Source: Phytoactinopolyspora alkaliphila
Lineage (GTDB): Bacteria > Actinomycetota > Actinomycetes > Jiangellales > Jiangellaceae
Direction of reading: 5' to 3'
Length of the DNA: 64,000 nucleotides
NCBI RefSeq assembly: GCF_010550695.1
Contig: NZ_JAAGOB010000003.1
Coordinates: 413,023-477,022, forward strand
The notes under the pieces: generated by a model
Told to the model about the DNA's origin: nothing
Database searches by the model: none
The model's input: only the letters and a program-made list of their open reading frames with translations
Translations under genes and position numbers: made by a program
Part shown: piece by piece, positions 41,079 through 50,230 of the stretch
How the letters are laid out: each line of letters starts with the position of its first letter
Position numbering within the stretch: position 1 is the stretch's first letter

Positions 41079-43124
41079 GTGAACCGTCTCAGCAACGCTT
41101 CGAGTCCTTATTTGCTACAACATCGGGATAATCCCGTCGATTGGTGGGAATGGGGCGACGACGCCTTTGCGGAGGCTCGGCGGCGGGATCTCCCCGTCCT
41201 GCTCAGCGTCGGTTACGCGGCCTGCCACTGGTGTCACGTCATGGCCCATGAATCGTTCGAGGACCATGCGGTCGCGGGCTATCTGAACGAGCATTTCGTG
41301 CCGATCAAGGTGGATCGCGAAGAACGCCCGGACGTCGATGCCGTCTATATGGAGGCGGTACAGGCATTGACCGGCCAAGGCGGCTGGCCGATGACCGTCT
41401 TTCTCACCCCGCAGGGAAAACCCTTTTATGCCGGGACGTATTACCCGCCGGAGCCGCGATCGGGGATGCCGTCTTTTCGGCAGGTACTGGAGGCGGTCGA
41501 GGCCGCGTGGCGGGAGCGCCGGGACGAGGTGAACGGCGCCTCCGGACAGATCGCGGAGCGTCTTGGGGGTCCGCGGGCTTTGCCACACGGTGCGGCTCCG
41601 GGGGCGGACCGGCTCGATCTGGCCATGCGGCGACTGGCGTCGTCGTTCGATGATACTTTCGGCGGGTTCGGAACGGCGCCGAAGTTCCCGCCGTCGATGG
41701 TCCTGGAGTTTCTCCTGCGTCATCACGCCCGCACCGGTGACTCCCACGCGCTGGCCATAGCCGAGGCCACCTGTGAGCGAATGGCCCGCGGCGGCATCTA
41801 CGACCAGATCGGCGGCGGATTCGCCCGGTACAGCGTCGACCACGCCTGGGTGGTCCCGCACTTCGAGAAGATGCTCTACGACAACGCGCAATTGCTGCGG
41901 GTGTACGCCCACCTGTGGCGAGCCACCGGATCGGAGCTGGCGGAGAGGGTGGTCCGCGAGACCGCCGGGTTCTTGCTCCGGGATCTGCGCACGCCCGAAG
42001 GGGCGTTCGCGAGTGCCCTGGACGCCGACGCGCCGGATGTGCCGGGCGGACATCCACGGGAGGGAGCGTCGTATGTCTGGACTCCGGCCGAGCTGGAGCG
42101 CGTCCTCGGCCCCGAGGACGGCCGCTGGGCGGCCGAGCTGTTCGGCGTCACCGAGCGCGGGACCTTCGAACACGGCGCGTCGACCCTGCAGCTGCCCGAG
42201 GACCCGTACGACTGGGAGCGTTGGGCACGCGTGCGCGAATCGCTGCTCACCGCGCGAGCGACGCGGCCACAGCCGGCCCGCGACGACAAGGTCGTCACGG
42301 CGTGGAACGGGCTGGCCATCGCCGCCCTCGCGGACGCGGGCGCGTTGCTCGACGAGCCGGCCTGGATTGCCGCGGCGATCGAGTGTGCCGACGTGCTGCT
42401 CCGGCTCCATCTCGACGAACGTGGCCGGTTGCGGCGGGTGTCACGCAACGGCAAGGCGGGCGCGCCGAGCGGCGTCCTCGAGGATTACGGCGACGTGGCG
42501 GAGGGCTTCCTCACGCTGGTGGCCGTGACCGGGGACCCGGCGTGGCTGTCCTTGGCGGAGCAGGTGCTGGAAGTGGTGCTCGGGCACTTCGGTGACGGCG
42601 AGGGAGGCTTCTTCGACACCGCGGACGACGCCACGGATGAGCGGCTGGCCGAGGTGCGCCGGCCCCAGGACCCCACCGACAACGCGGCGCCCTCGGGTCG
42701 CTCGGCGGCTGCGGGCGCGTTGCTGTCGTTCTCCGCGTACACCGGTTCTGCACGGCACCGTGCCGCGGCGGAATCCGCGCTGGGTGTCTACGACGCCCTC
42801 GCGGCACAGGCTCCGCGCTTCGCCGGCTGGGGGATGGCGGTATCCGAGGCCCTGCTCGCCGGGCCGGTGGAGGTGGCCGTCGTCGGCGGTATCGACGACG
42901 CACGCACGGCGGAACTGCACCGGAGCGCGTTGCGGCACCCGTCGCCCGGCGCAGCCGTCGTCGTCGGAGAGCCCGGCAGGACAGACACCACGGCCATCCC
43001 GCTGCTTCGAGACCGCCCGCTGGTCGAGGGCGCTCCCGCCGCTTACGTCTGCCGGCACTTCGCGTGTTCGCGCCCCACGAGTGACCCGGCCGAGCTTGCC
43101 GCCCAGATGTCGTCGTCGCGCTGA
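41079..43124 (+). CDS. DUF255 thioredoxin-domain protein (YyaL/SSP411 type)
   Basis: The 681-residue protein begins with a DUF255 thioredoxin-like domain (residues 1 to about 165), whose motif ACHWCHVM has Cys49 and Cys52 in a CxxC arrangement. The rest, about 240-640, is an alpha/alpha toroid resembling N-acyl-glucosamine epimerases or cellobiose epimerase. Landmarks are [27 protein letters not shown] and [14 protein letters not shown]. The role is unknown. GTG 41079 is used because GGAGGG lies five bases upstream. In M. tuberculosis the homologue (Rv1084) follows Rv1083; here an AraC/VOC pair and the FGE gene are inserted in between. Confidence 0.92.
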   Translation: MNRLSNASSPYLLQHRDNPVDWWEWGDDAFAEARRRDLPVLLSVGYAACHWCHVMAHESFEDHAVAGYLNEHFVPIKVDREERPDVDAVYMEAVQALTGQGGWPMTVFLTPQGKPFYAGTYYPPEPRSGMPSFRQVLEAVEAAWRERRDEVNGASGQIAERLGGPRALPHGAAPGADRLDLAMRRLASSFDDTFGGFGTAPKFPPSMVLEFLLRHHARTGDSHALAIAEATCERMARGGIYDQIGGGFARYSVDHAWVVPHFEKMLYDNAQLLRVYAHLWRATGSELAERVVRETAGFLLRDLRTPEGAFASALDADAPDVPGGHPREGASYVWTPAELERVLGPEDGRWAAELFGVTERGTFEHGASTLQLPEDPYDWERWARVRESLLTARATRPQPARDDKVVTAWNGLAIAALADAGALLDEPAWIAAAIECADVLLRLHLDERGRLRRVSRNGKAGAPSGVLEDYGDVAEGFLTLVAVTGDPAWLSLAEQVLEVVLGHFGDGEGGFFDTADDATDERLAEVRRPQDPTDNAAPSGRSAAAGALLSFSAYTGSARHRAAAESALGVYDALAAQAPRFAGWGMAVSEALLAGPVEVAVVGGIDDARTAELHRSALRHPSPGAAVVVGEPGRTDTTAIPLLRDRPLVEGAPAAYVCRHFACSRPTSDPAELAAQMSSSR

Positions 43125-43155
43125 CCCCGGCTCCTGATCGCGGAGCTGGCGCGGG

Positions 43156-44571
43156 ATGATGTCAGGCATGAGCGACGAGGCCATCAACACCGAGTACCGC
43201 ATCGAACACGACACCATGGGCGAGGTCAGGGTGCCCGCAGCGGCGAAGTACCGCGCCCAGACGCAACGGGCCGTGGAGAACTTCCCGGTCTCCGGTACCC
43301 GCATCGAGAACTCCCTGATCCACGCGCTCGCGTCCATCAAGGGGATCGCGGCGACGGTCAACTCGGAGCTGGGTGTGGTCGATGCGGACGTGGCGACGGC
43401 GATCCACGAGGCCGCCGCCGATGTGGCGTCCGGAACGTACGACGACCACTTCCCGGTCGACGTGTTCCAGACCGGCTCGGGCACGTCGAGCAACATGAAC
43501 ACGAACGAGGTGCTGGCCACGCTGGCCACCGAGCGGCTCGGCTCGCCCGTGCACCCGAACGATCACGTCAACGCGTCCCAGTCCAGCAACGACATCTTCC
43601 CGTCAGCCATCCATGTCGCCGCGACGACGGCCGTCGTACGCGATCTCGTACCTGCGCTGCAGCACCTTGAGCGCGCACTGAGCGCGAAGTCGGCAGAGTT
43701 CGCCGCTGTCGTGAAGAGCGGCCGCACGCACCTCATGGACGCCACGCCGGTGACTCTGGGACAGGAGTTCGGTGGTTACGCGGCGCAGATCGGGTACGGC
43801 GTGGAGCGCCTGGAGGCGGCGCTGCCTCGGGTGGCGGAGCTGCCGCTGGGCGGCACCGCCGTCGGCACCGGCATCAACACCCCGCCCGGGTTCGCCGAGA
43901 AGGTGATCGGCCGGCTCGCCGCCGACACGGACCTGCCCTTCACCGAGGCGCGCAACCACTTCGAAGCCCAGGGTGCTCGTGACGGGTTGGTCGAGCTCTC
44001 CGGCCAGCTGCGCACCATAGCGGTGTCGCTCAACAAGATCTCCAACGACGTGCGATGGATGGGCTCCGGGCCGCGCACCGGTCTGGCCGAGCTGGCGCTG
44101 CCGGATCTGCAACCCGGCTCGTCGATCATGCCCGGCAAGGTGAACCCGGTGATTCCGGAGGCGCTGTGCATGGTCTGCGCCCAGGTGATCGGCAACGACG
44201 CGGCGGTAACCTTCGCGGGTGCGGCCGGTAATTTCGAACTGAACGTGATGCTGCCGGTCATCGCCCGCAACGTGCTCGAGTCGATCCGCCTGCTGGCCAA
44301 CATCAGCCGGCTCTTCGCCGACCGCTGCGTTTCCGGGCTGAAGGCCGACGAGGACCGCTGCCGGGAGTACGCGGAGTCGTCCCCGTCGGTGGTCACGCCG
44401 CTCAACCGGTACATCGGATACGAAGAGGCTGCCAAGGTGGCGAAGCAGTCGCTGGCCGAGCGCAAGACCATCCGCGAAGTGGTGGTGGAGCGTGGTTACA
44501 TCGAGCAGGGCAAGCTCACCGAGCAGCAGCTCGACGACGCGCTCGACGTCCTGCGCATGACGTACCCCTAG
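43156..44571 (+). CDS. fumC: Class II fumarate hydratase
   Basis: The 471-residue enzyme interconverts fumarate and malate in the TCA cycle, without an iron-sulfur cluster. Conserved blocks are [12 protein letters not shown], the SSND of [37 protein letters not shown] and the superfamily signature [16 protein letters not shown], whose first Ser-containing loop closes on the substrate. ATG 43156 is the longest start; ATG 43168 is equally possible. In M. tuberculosis the homologue (Rv1098c) lies downstream of phoH; here the relative order and strands match an inverted copy of that block. Confidence 0.95.
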   Translation: MMSGMSDEAINTEYRIEHDTMGEVRVPAAAKYRAQTQRAVENFPVSGTRIENSLIHALASIKGIAATVNSELGVVDADVATAIHEAAADVASGTYDDHFPVDVFQTGSGTSSNMNTNEVLATLATERLGSPVHPNDHVNASQSSNDIFPSAIHVAATTAVVRDLVPALQHLERALSAKSAEFAAVVKSGRTHLMDATPVTLGQEFGGYAAQIGYGVERLEAALPRVAELPLGGTAVGTGINTPPGFAEKVIGRLAADTDLPFTEARNHFEAQGARDGLVELSGQLRTIAVSLNKISNDVRWMGSGPRTGLAELALPDLQPGSSIMPGKVNPVIPEALCMVCAQVIGNDAAVTFAGAAGNFELNVMLPVIARNVLESIRLLANISRLFADRCVSGLKADEDRCREYAESSPSVVTPLNRYIGYEEAAKVAKQSLAERKTIREVVVERGYIEQGKLTEQQLDDALDVLRMTYP

Positions 44572-44620
44572 GCTCAGCGCGCTTTTGCTCGGGTTGCGCG
44601 GTGGTCGCTGTCGATGCGGC

Positions 44621-44680
44621 GGTCGTCGTGGTGGTGCGGTGGTCGTCGTTGTGGTGCGGTGGTCGTCGTTGTGGATCGGA
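44621..44680. repeat. 20-bp tandem repeat, three copies
   Basis: GGTCGTCGTTGTGGTGCGGT at 44641-44660 is preceded by a one-mismatch copy (44621-44640) and followed by a copy that degenerates in its last six bases (44661-44680). Confidence 0.85.
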
Positions 44681-44706
44681 CAGCATCCGAGGCGCACGTG
44701 CAATGT

Positions 44707-44783
44707 GCTTCCTTGATGTCGCTATAACGACACCAAGCTTCCTTGGGGCAGTGCGGGCGCGACACCATGCTTCCTTGGGGCAG
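44707..44783. repeat. Repeats around GCTTCCTTGGGGCAG
   Basis: GCTTCCTTGGGGCAG occurs at 44737-44751 and 44769-44783. The surrounding 23 bases (44729-44751 and 44761-44783) differ at one position, and the two copies are 32 bases apart. A shorter GCTTCCTTG occurs at 44707-44715. Confidence 0.85.
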
Positions 44784-44825
44784 CGCTCGTCGGCGTGCGG
44801 CCTGACCTCGGCCGTAGGAGAAGTC

Positions 44826-44989
44826 GATCAGGTGACCAACTCGCCGTGTTCGCTCGGATTCGTCACCTGATCATCTTCTGTCCACATGGTGGAGACGATC
44901 AGGTCACCAACACGGGCCACGAGGCGGGTGTTCGGTCACCTGATCGTTTCCACGGTAGCGATCAGGTGACACTTCGACGATCAGGTGAC
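44826..44989. repeat. Six-copy array of GATCAGGTGAC in alternating orientation
   Basis: The 11-base motif occurs at 44826-44836 (+), 44862-44872 (-), 44897-44907 (+, one change), 44935-44945 (-), 44960-44970 (+) and 44979-44989 (+). Flanking bases are partly conserved, giving an extended consensus close to ACGATCAGGTGACCAACACC. Neighbouring opposite copies can pair to form stems. The motif is not a feature of the adjacent coding genes. Confidence 0.92.
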
Positions 44990-45009
44990 CAACACCGGCG
45001 GGGTTGGGG

Positions 45010-46356
45010 CTAGGTGACGGAGTTCTGTTCCAGCATCTCAGTGACCAGCGCCGCGATCGGGGAGCGCTCGGAGCGTGTCAGCGTGATGTGCGAGAACAGC
45101 GGATGGCCCTTGAGCTTCTCGACCACGGCCACCACGCCGTCGTAACGGCCGACTCGCAGGTTGTCGCGCTGGCCGACATCGTGCGTCAGCACCACCCGGG
45201 AGTTGCCGCCGATCCGGGACAGGACTGTCAGCAGGACATTGCGCTCCAGGGACTGAGCCTCGTCGACGATGACGAACGCGTCGTGCAGGGACCGGCCGCG
45301 GATGTGCGTGAGCGGCAGGACCTCCAGCATGTCCCGTTCGATGACCTCATCGATCACATCCTGGGTGGTGAGCGCTCCGAGGGTGTCGTAGACCGCCTGT
45401 CCCCAGGGGTTCATCTTCTCCGACTCGTTGCCGGGCAGGTAGCCGAGATCCTGACCCCCCACGGCGTAGAGCGGACGGAAGACGATCACCTTCTTGTACA
45501 GGCGCCGTTCCAGCACCGCGTCGAGGCCGGCGCACAACGCCAGCGCCGACTTGCCGGTCCCGGCCCGGCCGCCCATGGAGACGATGCCGATCTCTTCGTC
45601 GAGCAGGATGTCGAGCGCGATCCGCTGCTCGGCGGAGCGACCGTGCAGGCCGAACGCCTCCCGGTCACCGCGAACGAGGCGGACCAGCTTGTCCGGCGTC
45701 ACCCGGCCGAGGCCACTGCCGCGCTCGCTGTGCAGCACGACCCCGGTGTGGCAGGGCAGGTCGCGAGCTTCCTCGATGTCGACGGTGCCGTGCTCGTAGA
45801 GCCCGTCGAGGACGGACCCAGATATCTCCAGCTCCACCATGCCGGTCCAGCCCGACTCGACGACGGCCTCGGCGCGGTACTCCTCGGCTTGCAGGCCCAC
45901 CGACGACGCCTTGACCCGCAGCGGCAGGTCCTTCGAGACGAGGACGACGTCGGACCCGTCGCCGGCCAGGTTGAGCGCGACGGCGAGGATGCGCGAATCG
46001 TTGTCACCAAGCCGGAACCCGGCAGGCAGCACCTCCGGGTCGGAGTGGTTGAGCTCCACCCGCACCGCACCGCCGTCCTCTCCGACGGGGATCGGCTCGT
46101 CCAGGCGGCCGTGCTCTATGCGTAGTTCATCGAGGAGGCGTAGCGCGTTTCGTGCGAAGTAACCGAGTTCGGGATGGTGCCGTTTTCCCTCCAGTTCGGT
46201 GATCACGACGACAGGCAGGACCACGTCGTGCTCGGCGAAGCGCAGGATCGCGTAAGGGTCCGCGAGCAAGACGCTGGTGTCGAGAACGTAGGTAATGCGC
46301 TGCGCCGCAGATCGGCTCGGGCGATGACGACGAGTGTGAGTCCTGGAATCGGCCAC
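45010..46356 (-). CDS. phoH2: PhoH-family ATPase with N-terminal PIN domain (PhoH2 type)
   Basis: The 448-residue protein fuses a PIN-type RNase domain (about residues 22-150, starting [12 protein letters not shown], with acidic residues in VVITELEGK and [13 protein letters not shown]) to a PhoH ATPase domain (Walker [12 protein letters not shown], Walker [12 protein letters not shown]). PhoH2 proteins are ATP-dependent RNA helicase-RNases found in actinobacteria. GTG 46356 is preferred over 46467 because AAGGGGAG lies seven bases upstream and the extra 37 residues are arginine-rich and not conserved. In M. tuberculosis phoH2 is Rv1095. It converges on fumC. Confidence 0.93.
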   Translation of the reverse strand: MADSRTHTRRHRPSRSAAQRITYVLDTSVLLADPYAILRFAEHDVVLPVVVITELEGKRHHPELGYFARNALRLLDELRIEHGRLDEPIPVGEDGGAVRVELNHSDPEVLPAGFRLGDNDSRILAVALNLAGDGSDVVLVSKDLPLRVKASSVGLQAEEYRAEAVVESGWTGMVELEISGSVLDGLYEHGTVDIEEARDLPCHTGVVLHSERGSGLGRVTPDKLVRLVRGDREAFGLHGRSAEQRIALDILLDEEIGIVSMGGRAGTGKSALALCAGLDAVLERRLYKKVIVFRPLYAVGGQDLGYLPGNESEKMNPWGQAVYDTLGALTTQDVIDEVIERDMLEVLPLTHIRGRSLHDAFVIVDEAQSLERNVLLTVLSRIGGNSRVVLTHDVGQRDNLRVGRYDGVVAVVEKLKGHPLFSHITLTRSERSPIAALVTEMLEQNSVT

Positions 46357-46607
46357 GTCCGTCTCCCCTTGGCGTCTGAGCGCACCCTGACTACTCAGAC
46401 GTCCTTGTCGCGTGAAGGACCGGGACCGGGCCCAGCGGGCCGGGTGCCGGCCCTCCCTTCGCGCCATGAGTTCAGCACGTTGGACGGGCCTCCCGGACGG
46501 CTGGCTTCCCCACCAACCGTCACGATCAAGCGTACATCGTGGCGGATCTCACGGACCCGGACACGCCAGAACGTCCGGTTAACAATGGGTTGCGGCGTTG
46601 AGCCGCC

Positions 46608-47369
46608 TCACTGGCCGTAGCGCCGTTCGCGCTCGCCATAAGAGCGCAGCGCACGCAGGAAGTCCACGTGCCGGAAGTCCGGCCACAGCGCTTCACAGAA
46701 GTAATACTCGGAGTTCGCGCTCTGCCACAGGAGGAATCCGGACTGGCGCTGCTCGCCGCTGGCGCGGATCACCAGGTCGGGATCGGGCTGGCCCTTGGTG
46801 TACAGGTGGCGGGCAATGTCCTCGGCGGTGATGGTCGCGGCCAGCTCTTCGAGGGGGGTGCCCTTCTCGGCGTGCTCCTGCACCAGGGCGCGCACGGCGT
46901 CGGCGATCTCCTGCCGTCCGCCGTAGCCGACGGCGACGTTCACGTGCATGTCCTTGACGTCCCGGGTGGCGTCGGCGGCTTGCTTGAGGACGGTGGCCGT
47001 CCGGTCCGGCAGTACGTCCAGTGCACCCACTGGGTGAACTCGCCACCGCCCGGCGCTCGCGAGGTCCTTGATCAGTCCTTCGATGATGCCGAGCAGCGGT
47101 ACGAGCTCGTCCTCAGGGCGGCGGAGGTTGTCCGTGGAGAGCAGGAACAGGGTGACGACGTTGATGTCCAGCTCGTCGCACCAGCCGAGGAACTCCTGCG
47201 CCTTCTGGGCGCCGGCTTGGTGTCCGCTCGCGGTAGGTGCCCCGAAACCTCGCGCCCAGCGGCGATTGCCGTCGAGGATCACCGCGACGTGCCCGGGACG
47301 GCGTGCGGGATCGAGTTGCCGCTGGAGGTTACGGCCGTAGAGTCGGTAGATCACATCCGACAGGCCCAT
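46608..47369 (-). CDS. Short-chain cis-isoprenyl diphosphate synthase (Rv1086-like)
   Basis: The 253-residue enzyme is a Z-type prenyltransferase of the UppS fold. The substrate-binding loop is AVILDGNRRWARGFG (residues about 29-43), where Asp binds magnesium-diphosphate; GHQAGAQKAQEFLGWC and the C-terminal DLVIRASGEQRQSGFLLWQS with SEYYFCE complete the set. The M. tuberculosis homologue Rv1086 makes omega,E,Z-farnesyl diphosphate, the precursor of decaprenyl phosphate. The similar context (next to a hemolysin III gene) suggests the same role here rather than undecaprenyl synthesis, but product length is not provable from sequence. It is divergent from the hemolysin III gene. Confidence 0.88.
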   Translation of the reverse strand: MGLSDVIYRLYGRNLQRQLDPARRPGHVAVILDGNRRWARGFGAPTASGHQAGAQKAQEFLGWCDELDINVVTLFLLSTDNLRRPEDELVPLLGIIEGLIKDLASAGRWRVHPVGALDVLPDRTATVLKQAADATRDVKDMHVNVAVGYGGRQEIADAVRALVQEHAEKGTPLEELAATITAEDIARHLYTKGQPDPDLVIRASGEQRQSGFLLWQSANSEYYFCEALWPDFRHVDFLRALRSYGERERRYGQ

Positions 47370-47538
47370 GACAGCGTGTCCTCCTGACCGTCCTCGCGAG
47401 TGTGCTCGGTGCCCCGGACGAGAAGACTACCGCTATCCGGCGCCCACTCGCCGCTGTGGCGCAGGCCACGTACCGCCAGCGAGTTTCCCGTCATTGTGAT
47501 GGACGCCGACGGCGGGGTTGTGGTTTACCGTGGAGGTC

Positions 47539-48225
47539 ATGTCGTTCGACGCGCCGTTGCGCGACGCCCTCTCCGCGGTGAAGCCGAAGCTGCGTGGCTG
47601 GCTGCACATCGGCACGTTCCCGGTGGCCGTGGTGGCGGGGCTGATGCTGGTGGCCATGGCGCCGTCCAGGACCGTCCGGATCAGTGCCGCCGTGTACACA
47701 GTGACGGCAGCCCTGCTGTTCGGGATCAGTGGTGTCTATCATCGCGGCCGCTGGTCTCCGAGGGTTCGGGAGATGCTCAAGCGTCTTGACCACGCGAACA
47801 TCTTCTTGATCATCGCTGGCACGTATACGCCGTTCACCCTGCTCATCCTTCCGGCCGACGACGCTCGTCTGCTGCTCGGACTGGTGTGGGGCGGTGCATT
47901 GCTCGGCGTGGCCTTCCGGGTGTTCTGGCTCGGTGCTCCCCGCTGGCTGTACGTGCCGATCTACATCGCTCTGGGCTGGGCCGCGGTCTTCTGGCTGCCC
48001 GAGTTCGCGTCGTACGGCGGCGCGGCCGTGGTGACGCTGATCATCATCGGTGGGCTCATGTACACGGCGGGTGCGGTGGTGTACGGAGCGAAGAAGCCCG
48101 ATCCGTGGCCGCGCTGGTTCGGCTTCCACGAGATCTTCCACGCGTTCACCCTGGCCGGGTTCGCCAGCCACCACGTGGGCATCTGGCTCGCCGCCTTCGG
48201 CGTCGGGACGATGGCCGCGACATAG
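47539..48225 (+). CDS. Hemolysin III / YqfA-type membrane protein
   Basis: The 228-residue protein has seven hydrophobic helices and belongs to the hemolysin III (PAQR-like, UPF0073) family. Conserved features are the GVYHRGRW after helix 2, LDHANIFLIIAGTYTPFTLL, and the C-terminal FGFHEIFHAFTLAGFASHHVGIW, whose histidines bind a metal in PAQR proteins. Despite the name, hemolytic activity is not implied; a hydrolase acting on membrane lipids is suspected for the wider family. GGAGG at 47532-47536 is close to ATG 47539; GTG 47530 is an alternative start. A palindromic repeat follows its stop. Confidence 0.9.
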   Translation: MSFDAPLRDALSAVKPKLRGWLHIGTFPVAVVAGLMLVAMAPSRTVRISAAVYTVTAALLFGISGVYHRGRWSPRVREMLKRLDHANIFLIIAGTYTPFTLLILPADDARLLLGLVWGGALLGVAFRVFWLGAPRWLYVPIYIALGWAAVFWLPEFASYGGAAVVTLIIIGGLMYTAGAVVYGAKKPDPWPRWFGFHEIFHAFTLAGFASHHVGIWLAAFGVGTMAAT

Positions 48226-48226
48226 C

Positions 48227-48248
48227 CCTCCCCATGATCATGAGGAGG
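48227..48248. repeat. Palindromic ATGATCAT element, copy A
   Basis: CCTCCCCATGATCATGAGGAGG (48227-48248) is an imperfect palindrome centred on ATGATCAT (48234-48241), beginning one base after the hemolysin III stop. Fifteen bases, CCTCCCCATGATCAT, recur in inverted orientation in copy B. Confidence 0.75.
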
Positions 48249-48349
48249 TGTCCAGGCCGGGCCGGTGGCCCTGATCTTTTCGACGCTCGAGTTGCCTCTG
48301 TCGGATCGGTGGCTAGCTGTGTCCGCTGTGGGCCGAGAGCAGGGAACCG

Positions 48350-49234
48350 ATGGGGCGGGCCCGGCGTCGAATCACCATGGCAGATCGTCCGCGGCGGCTG
48401 ACCGCCACCATCGCTTTCGTCAGCGTGACGTTGCTGTTCGCGGCCGCGTGCGGAGATGAGGCTGCTCACGTCACCACCGGCTCTGGAGGCGAAGACCCGG
48501 GTGCTGGCGCCCAGAGCACGAGCGCGGGGCAAGCACCCGCTACGCCTGGCGGCGCGCCGTCGATGGACGACCTCGTCGTCTCATGCGGTGCAGTGCAGTT
48601 CGACGAGCTCCCGCCCGATCCGTCGTCGTTCCCGTCCCTCGGTGATCTGGCTGATCAGATCGATTTCAGCGTGGCTGAAGGCGAGCGCGAGTTCTTTAAA
48701 ACCCACGATTGGTATGTCGCTGCCGAGGCCGACGACGAGCTGGTGCTCTTCGGTATCCCGCACGAGCCGCATGCCGAGGATTGGGACTGGAACCCGCTGT
48801 ATGCGGACGCCGTGTTCGATCGCGAGGGCAACACGTGGGTTCCGTCGGGTTGGGGTCAGTGTCAGGTGTCGGTCGAGGCGGCCGGCTGGGGCAACGCACG
48901 GTTCATCCTGGATCCGGACATCGAGCCTGACCCGGAGGTGAACTCGATCGCCGTTCAAGCCTGGGAGATGGACTGCACGAGCGGGAAGGCGCCGGAGGGC
49001 CGGAAGATCGAGTCTGTCGTGAGTGAGGACGACGCGAAGGTGACGATAGTCGTTCTGGTCGAGCCGGACCCCGGGCCTGCGACGTGCCCGGGCAATCCGA
49101 GCTTCCCGCTGGAGATCGAATTAGCCGCGCCGCTCGGTGACCGGACGGTTGTTGATGCGAGTGTCCATCCCGCACTGGAGCGCCCGTGGCCACCGACGGA
49201 GTGGAGCTTGAGCACCGACGGCACCCGGGAGTGA
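48350..49234 (+). CDS. Lipoprotein of unknown function
   Basis: The 294-residue protein has a lipoprotein signal peptide with lipobox LFAAAC (Cys34), then a Gly/Ala/Ser linker, and an outer domain of about 220 residues with four or more Cys (for example DLVVSCGAVQF, GQCQVSV, MDCTSG and PATCPGN) that could form two disulfides. I do not recognise the family. ATG 48350 has AGGGAA upstream; ATG 48377 lacks a ribosome binding site. It is flanked on both sides by ATGATCAT palindromes, so the gene looks like a cassette inserted between the hemolysin III gene and the methyltransferase-type gene. Confidence 0.75.
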   Translation: MGRARRRITMADRPRRLTATIAFVSVTLLFAAACGDEAAHVTTGSGGEDPGAGAQSTSAGQAPATPGGAPSMDDLVVSCGAVQFDELPPDPSSFPSLGDLADQIDFSVAEGEREFFKTHDWYVAAEADDELVLFGIPHEPHAEDWDWNPLYADAVFDREGNTWVPSGWGQCQVSVEAAGWGNARFILDPDIEPDPEVNSIAVQAWEMDCTSGKAPEGRKIESVVSEDDAKVTIVVLVEPDPGPATCPGNPSFPLEIELAAPLGDRTVVDASVHPALERPWPPTEWSLSTDGTRE

Positions 49235-49247
49235 TCCGCCCGACCCC

Positions 49248-49307
49248 CCCCATGATCATTGGCGATCGTCCACCCTATGAGGGGGGTGATCGTCAATGAT
49301 CATGGGG
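49248..49307. terminator. Bidirectional hairpin built from ATGATCAT repeats, copy B
   Basis: A 20-base-pair stem (49248-49267 with 49288-49307, one G-U pair) has a 20-base loop with a small inner stem. Each arm includes ATGATCAT. The right arm contains the stop codon region of the convergent methyltransferase-type gene. It should end transcripts from both sides. Confidence 0.85.
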
Positions 49308-49983
49308 AGGGGCGCTCTGCGATGTAGATGTAGTACTCGATCTCACGCCCCTCACGGGGAACGGCGCGCACCAGTTCGGTGACGTCGCCGACGACGTCGG
49401 CCAGGACCGCGGCAAGCTCGGGAGCCGGCGCCGCTGACCAGACCGCCAGCAGTCCGCCGGGAGCCAGTGCCCGGGCCGCCGCGCGGAGCGACGGGCGTTC
49501 GTAGACGGCCGCGTTGGCGTCCCGTACGAGAAAGCCGGGTCCGTTGTCGACGTCGAGCACCATCGCGTCGTAACCGGCCTCCGGCGCGGACTGGAGCGTA
49601 TCGCGGACATCACCGACGATCACATGCGCTCGCGGGTCGGTGAGGAGCACTGCCGCGCCGGGGACCAAGCCGGCCCGCAACCACTCGACCAGAAGCGGCT
49701 CGAGCTCGACGGTGTCGACCCTCTCCACTCGCGGGTCGGCGAGAAGGGCGGCGAGGGTGAAGCCGAGGCCGAGACCGCCGACCAGGATCCGGCGCGGTGA
49801 ACCGTGCCGATCGAGCAGCGCGTCGGCCAGAAGCCGTTCGGTGGACGTCTCGGCGGTGTCCATGATGAACGTGCCGTTGACGATCAGCTCGTAGACGGGT
49901 GCCCCCTGGCCGGCTCGGCGGCGCAGCGCCACCTCTCCGGCGGTGCCGTCGCCGCGCGCGATCATTTCGGGTGGTTCGTGCAC
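49300..49983 (-). CDS. Spermidine synthase-like / SAM-dependent methyltransferase fold protein
   Basis: The 227-residue protein has a Rossmann fold of the class I methyltransferase or spermidine synthase type. Glycine-rich motif I is ILVGGLGLGFTLAALL (residues about 66-81), motif post-I is VDTVELEPLLVEW, with an acidic end to strand 2, and YDAMVLDVDNGP corresponds to the strand 4 region. The N-terminal VYELIVNGTFIMDTAETSTE resembles the lid of spermidine synthases. Its small size suggests a reduced polyamine-synthase relative, with unknown function. It converges on the lipoprotein gene; the ABC transporter operon starts divergently upstream. Confidence 0.78.
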   Translation of the reverse strand: MHEPPEMIARGDGTAGEVALRRRAGQGAPVYELIVNGTFIMDTAETSTERLLADALLDRHGSPRRILVGGLGLGFTLAALLADPRVERVDTVELEPLLVEWLRAGLVPGAAVLLTDPRAHVIVGDVRDTLQSAPEAGYDAMVLDVDNGPGFLVRDANAAVYERPSLRAAARALAPGGLLAVWSAAPAPELAAVLADVVGDVTELVRAVPREGREIEYYIYIAERPSP

Positions 49984-50082
49984 TCGTCTACCGTAGGCCA
50001 GCCGCTATGGCGCCGGCTCGCTCGGCACAGCGGACGTCCACCCCGCCCAAATCGCCGGTCGCAGCAGGTGCTGACGGCCAGA

Positions 50083-50103
50083 GCCTCCGATGATCATGAG
50101 AGA
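50083..50103. repeat. Palindromic ATGATCAT element, copy C
   Basis: CCTCCGATGATCATGAGAG lies within 50083-50103, about 130 bases before the sugar transporter operon. It shares its central ten bases or more with copies A and B. A palindrome TTGGCCAA follows at 50121-50128 and may be an operator for the operon. Confidence 0.7.
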
Positions 50104-50120
50104 CGGTGATCGAGAAATGC

Positions 50121-50128
50121 TTGGCCAA
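50121..50128. promoter_or_regulatory. TTGGCCAA palindrome upstream of the trehalose-type operon
   Basis: An 8-base palindrome flanked by ATGC and AGGCAT (partly inverted repeat) lies 103 bases before the solute-binding protein start. It is in the expected region for an operator. No promoter with good -10/-35 boxes was recognised. Confidence 0.3.
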
Positions 50129-50230
50129 AGGCATGACTTGGCGTAACGTGCCAGACAGTCGTCGCCCCGGTGTCGTGGCGGACTGCCCCTCTCCGGCAGC
50201 GGCGGACGGAACGCTGATGGGGAGGCTAGT

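Larger units (their letters stand above)
44572..45009. other. Repeat-filled gap between convergent fumC and phoH
   Basis: These 438 bases contain no gene but three separate repeat families: a 20-base tandem repeat (44621-44680), a 23-base block present twice with a shorter third copy (44707-44783), and six copies of an 11-base motif in both orientations (44826-44989). No terminator of the usual hairpin type was found, though the inverted motif copies could form one. Confidence 0.8.

Noticed and set aside
44621..44989. CRISPR array
   Set aside because: Repeat units differ, are short (11-23 bases), occur in both orientations and have no regular spacers or cas genes.
50086..50128. Insertion sequence end near 50.1 kb
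   Set aside because: The palindromes are short, no transposase or target duplication is visible.
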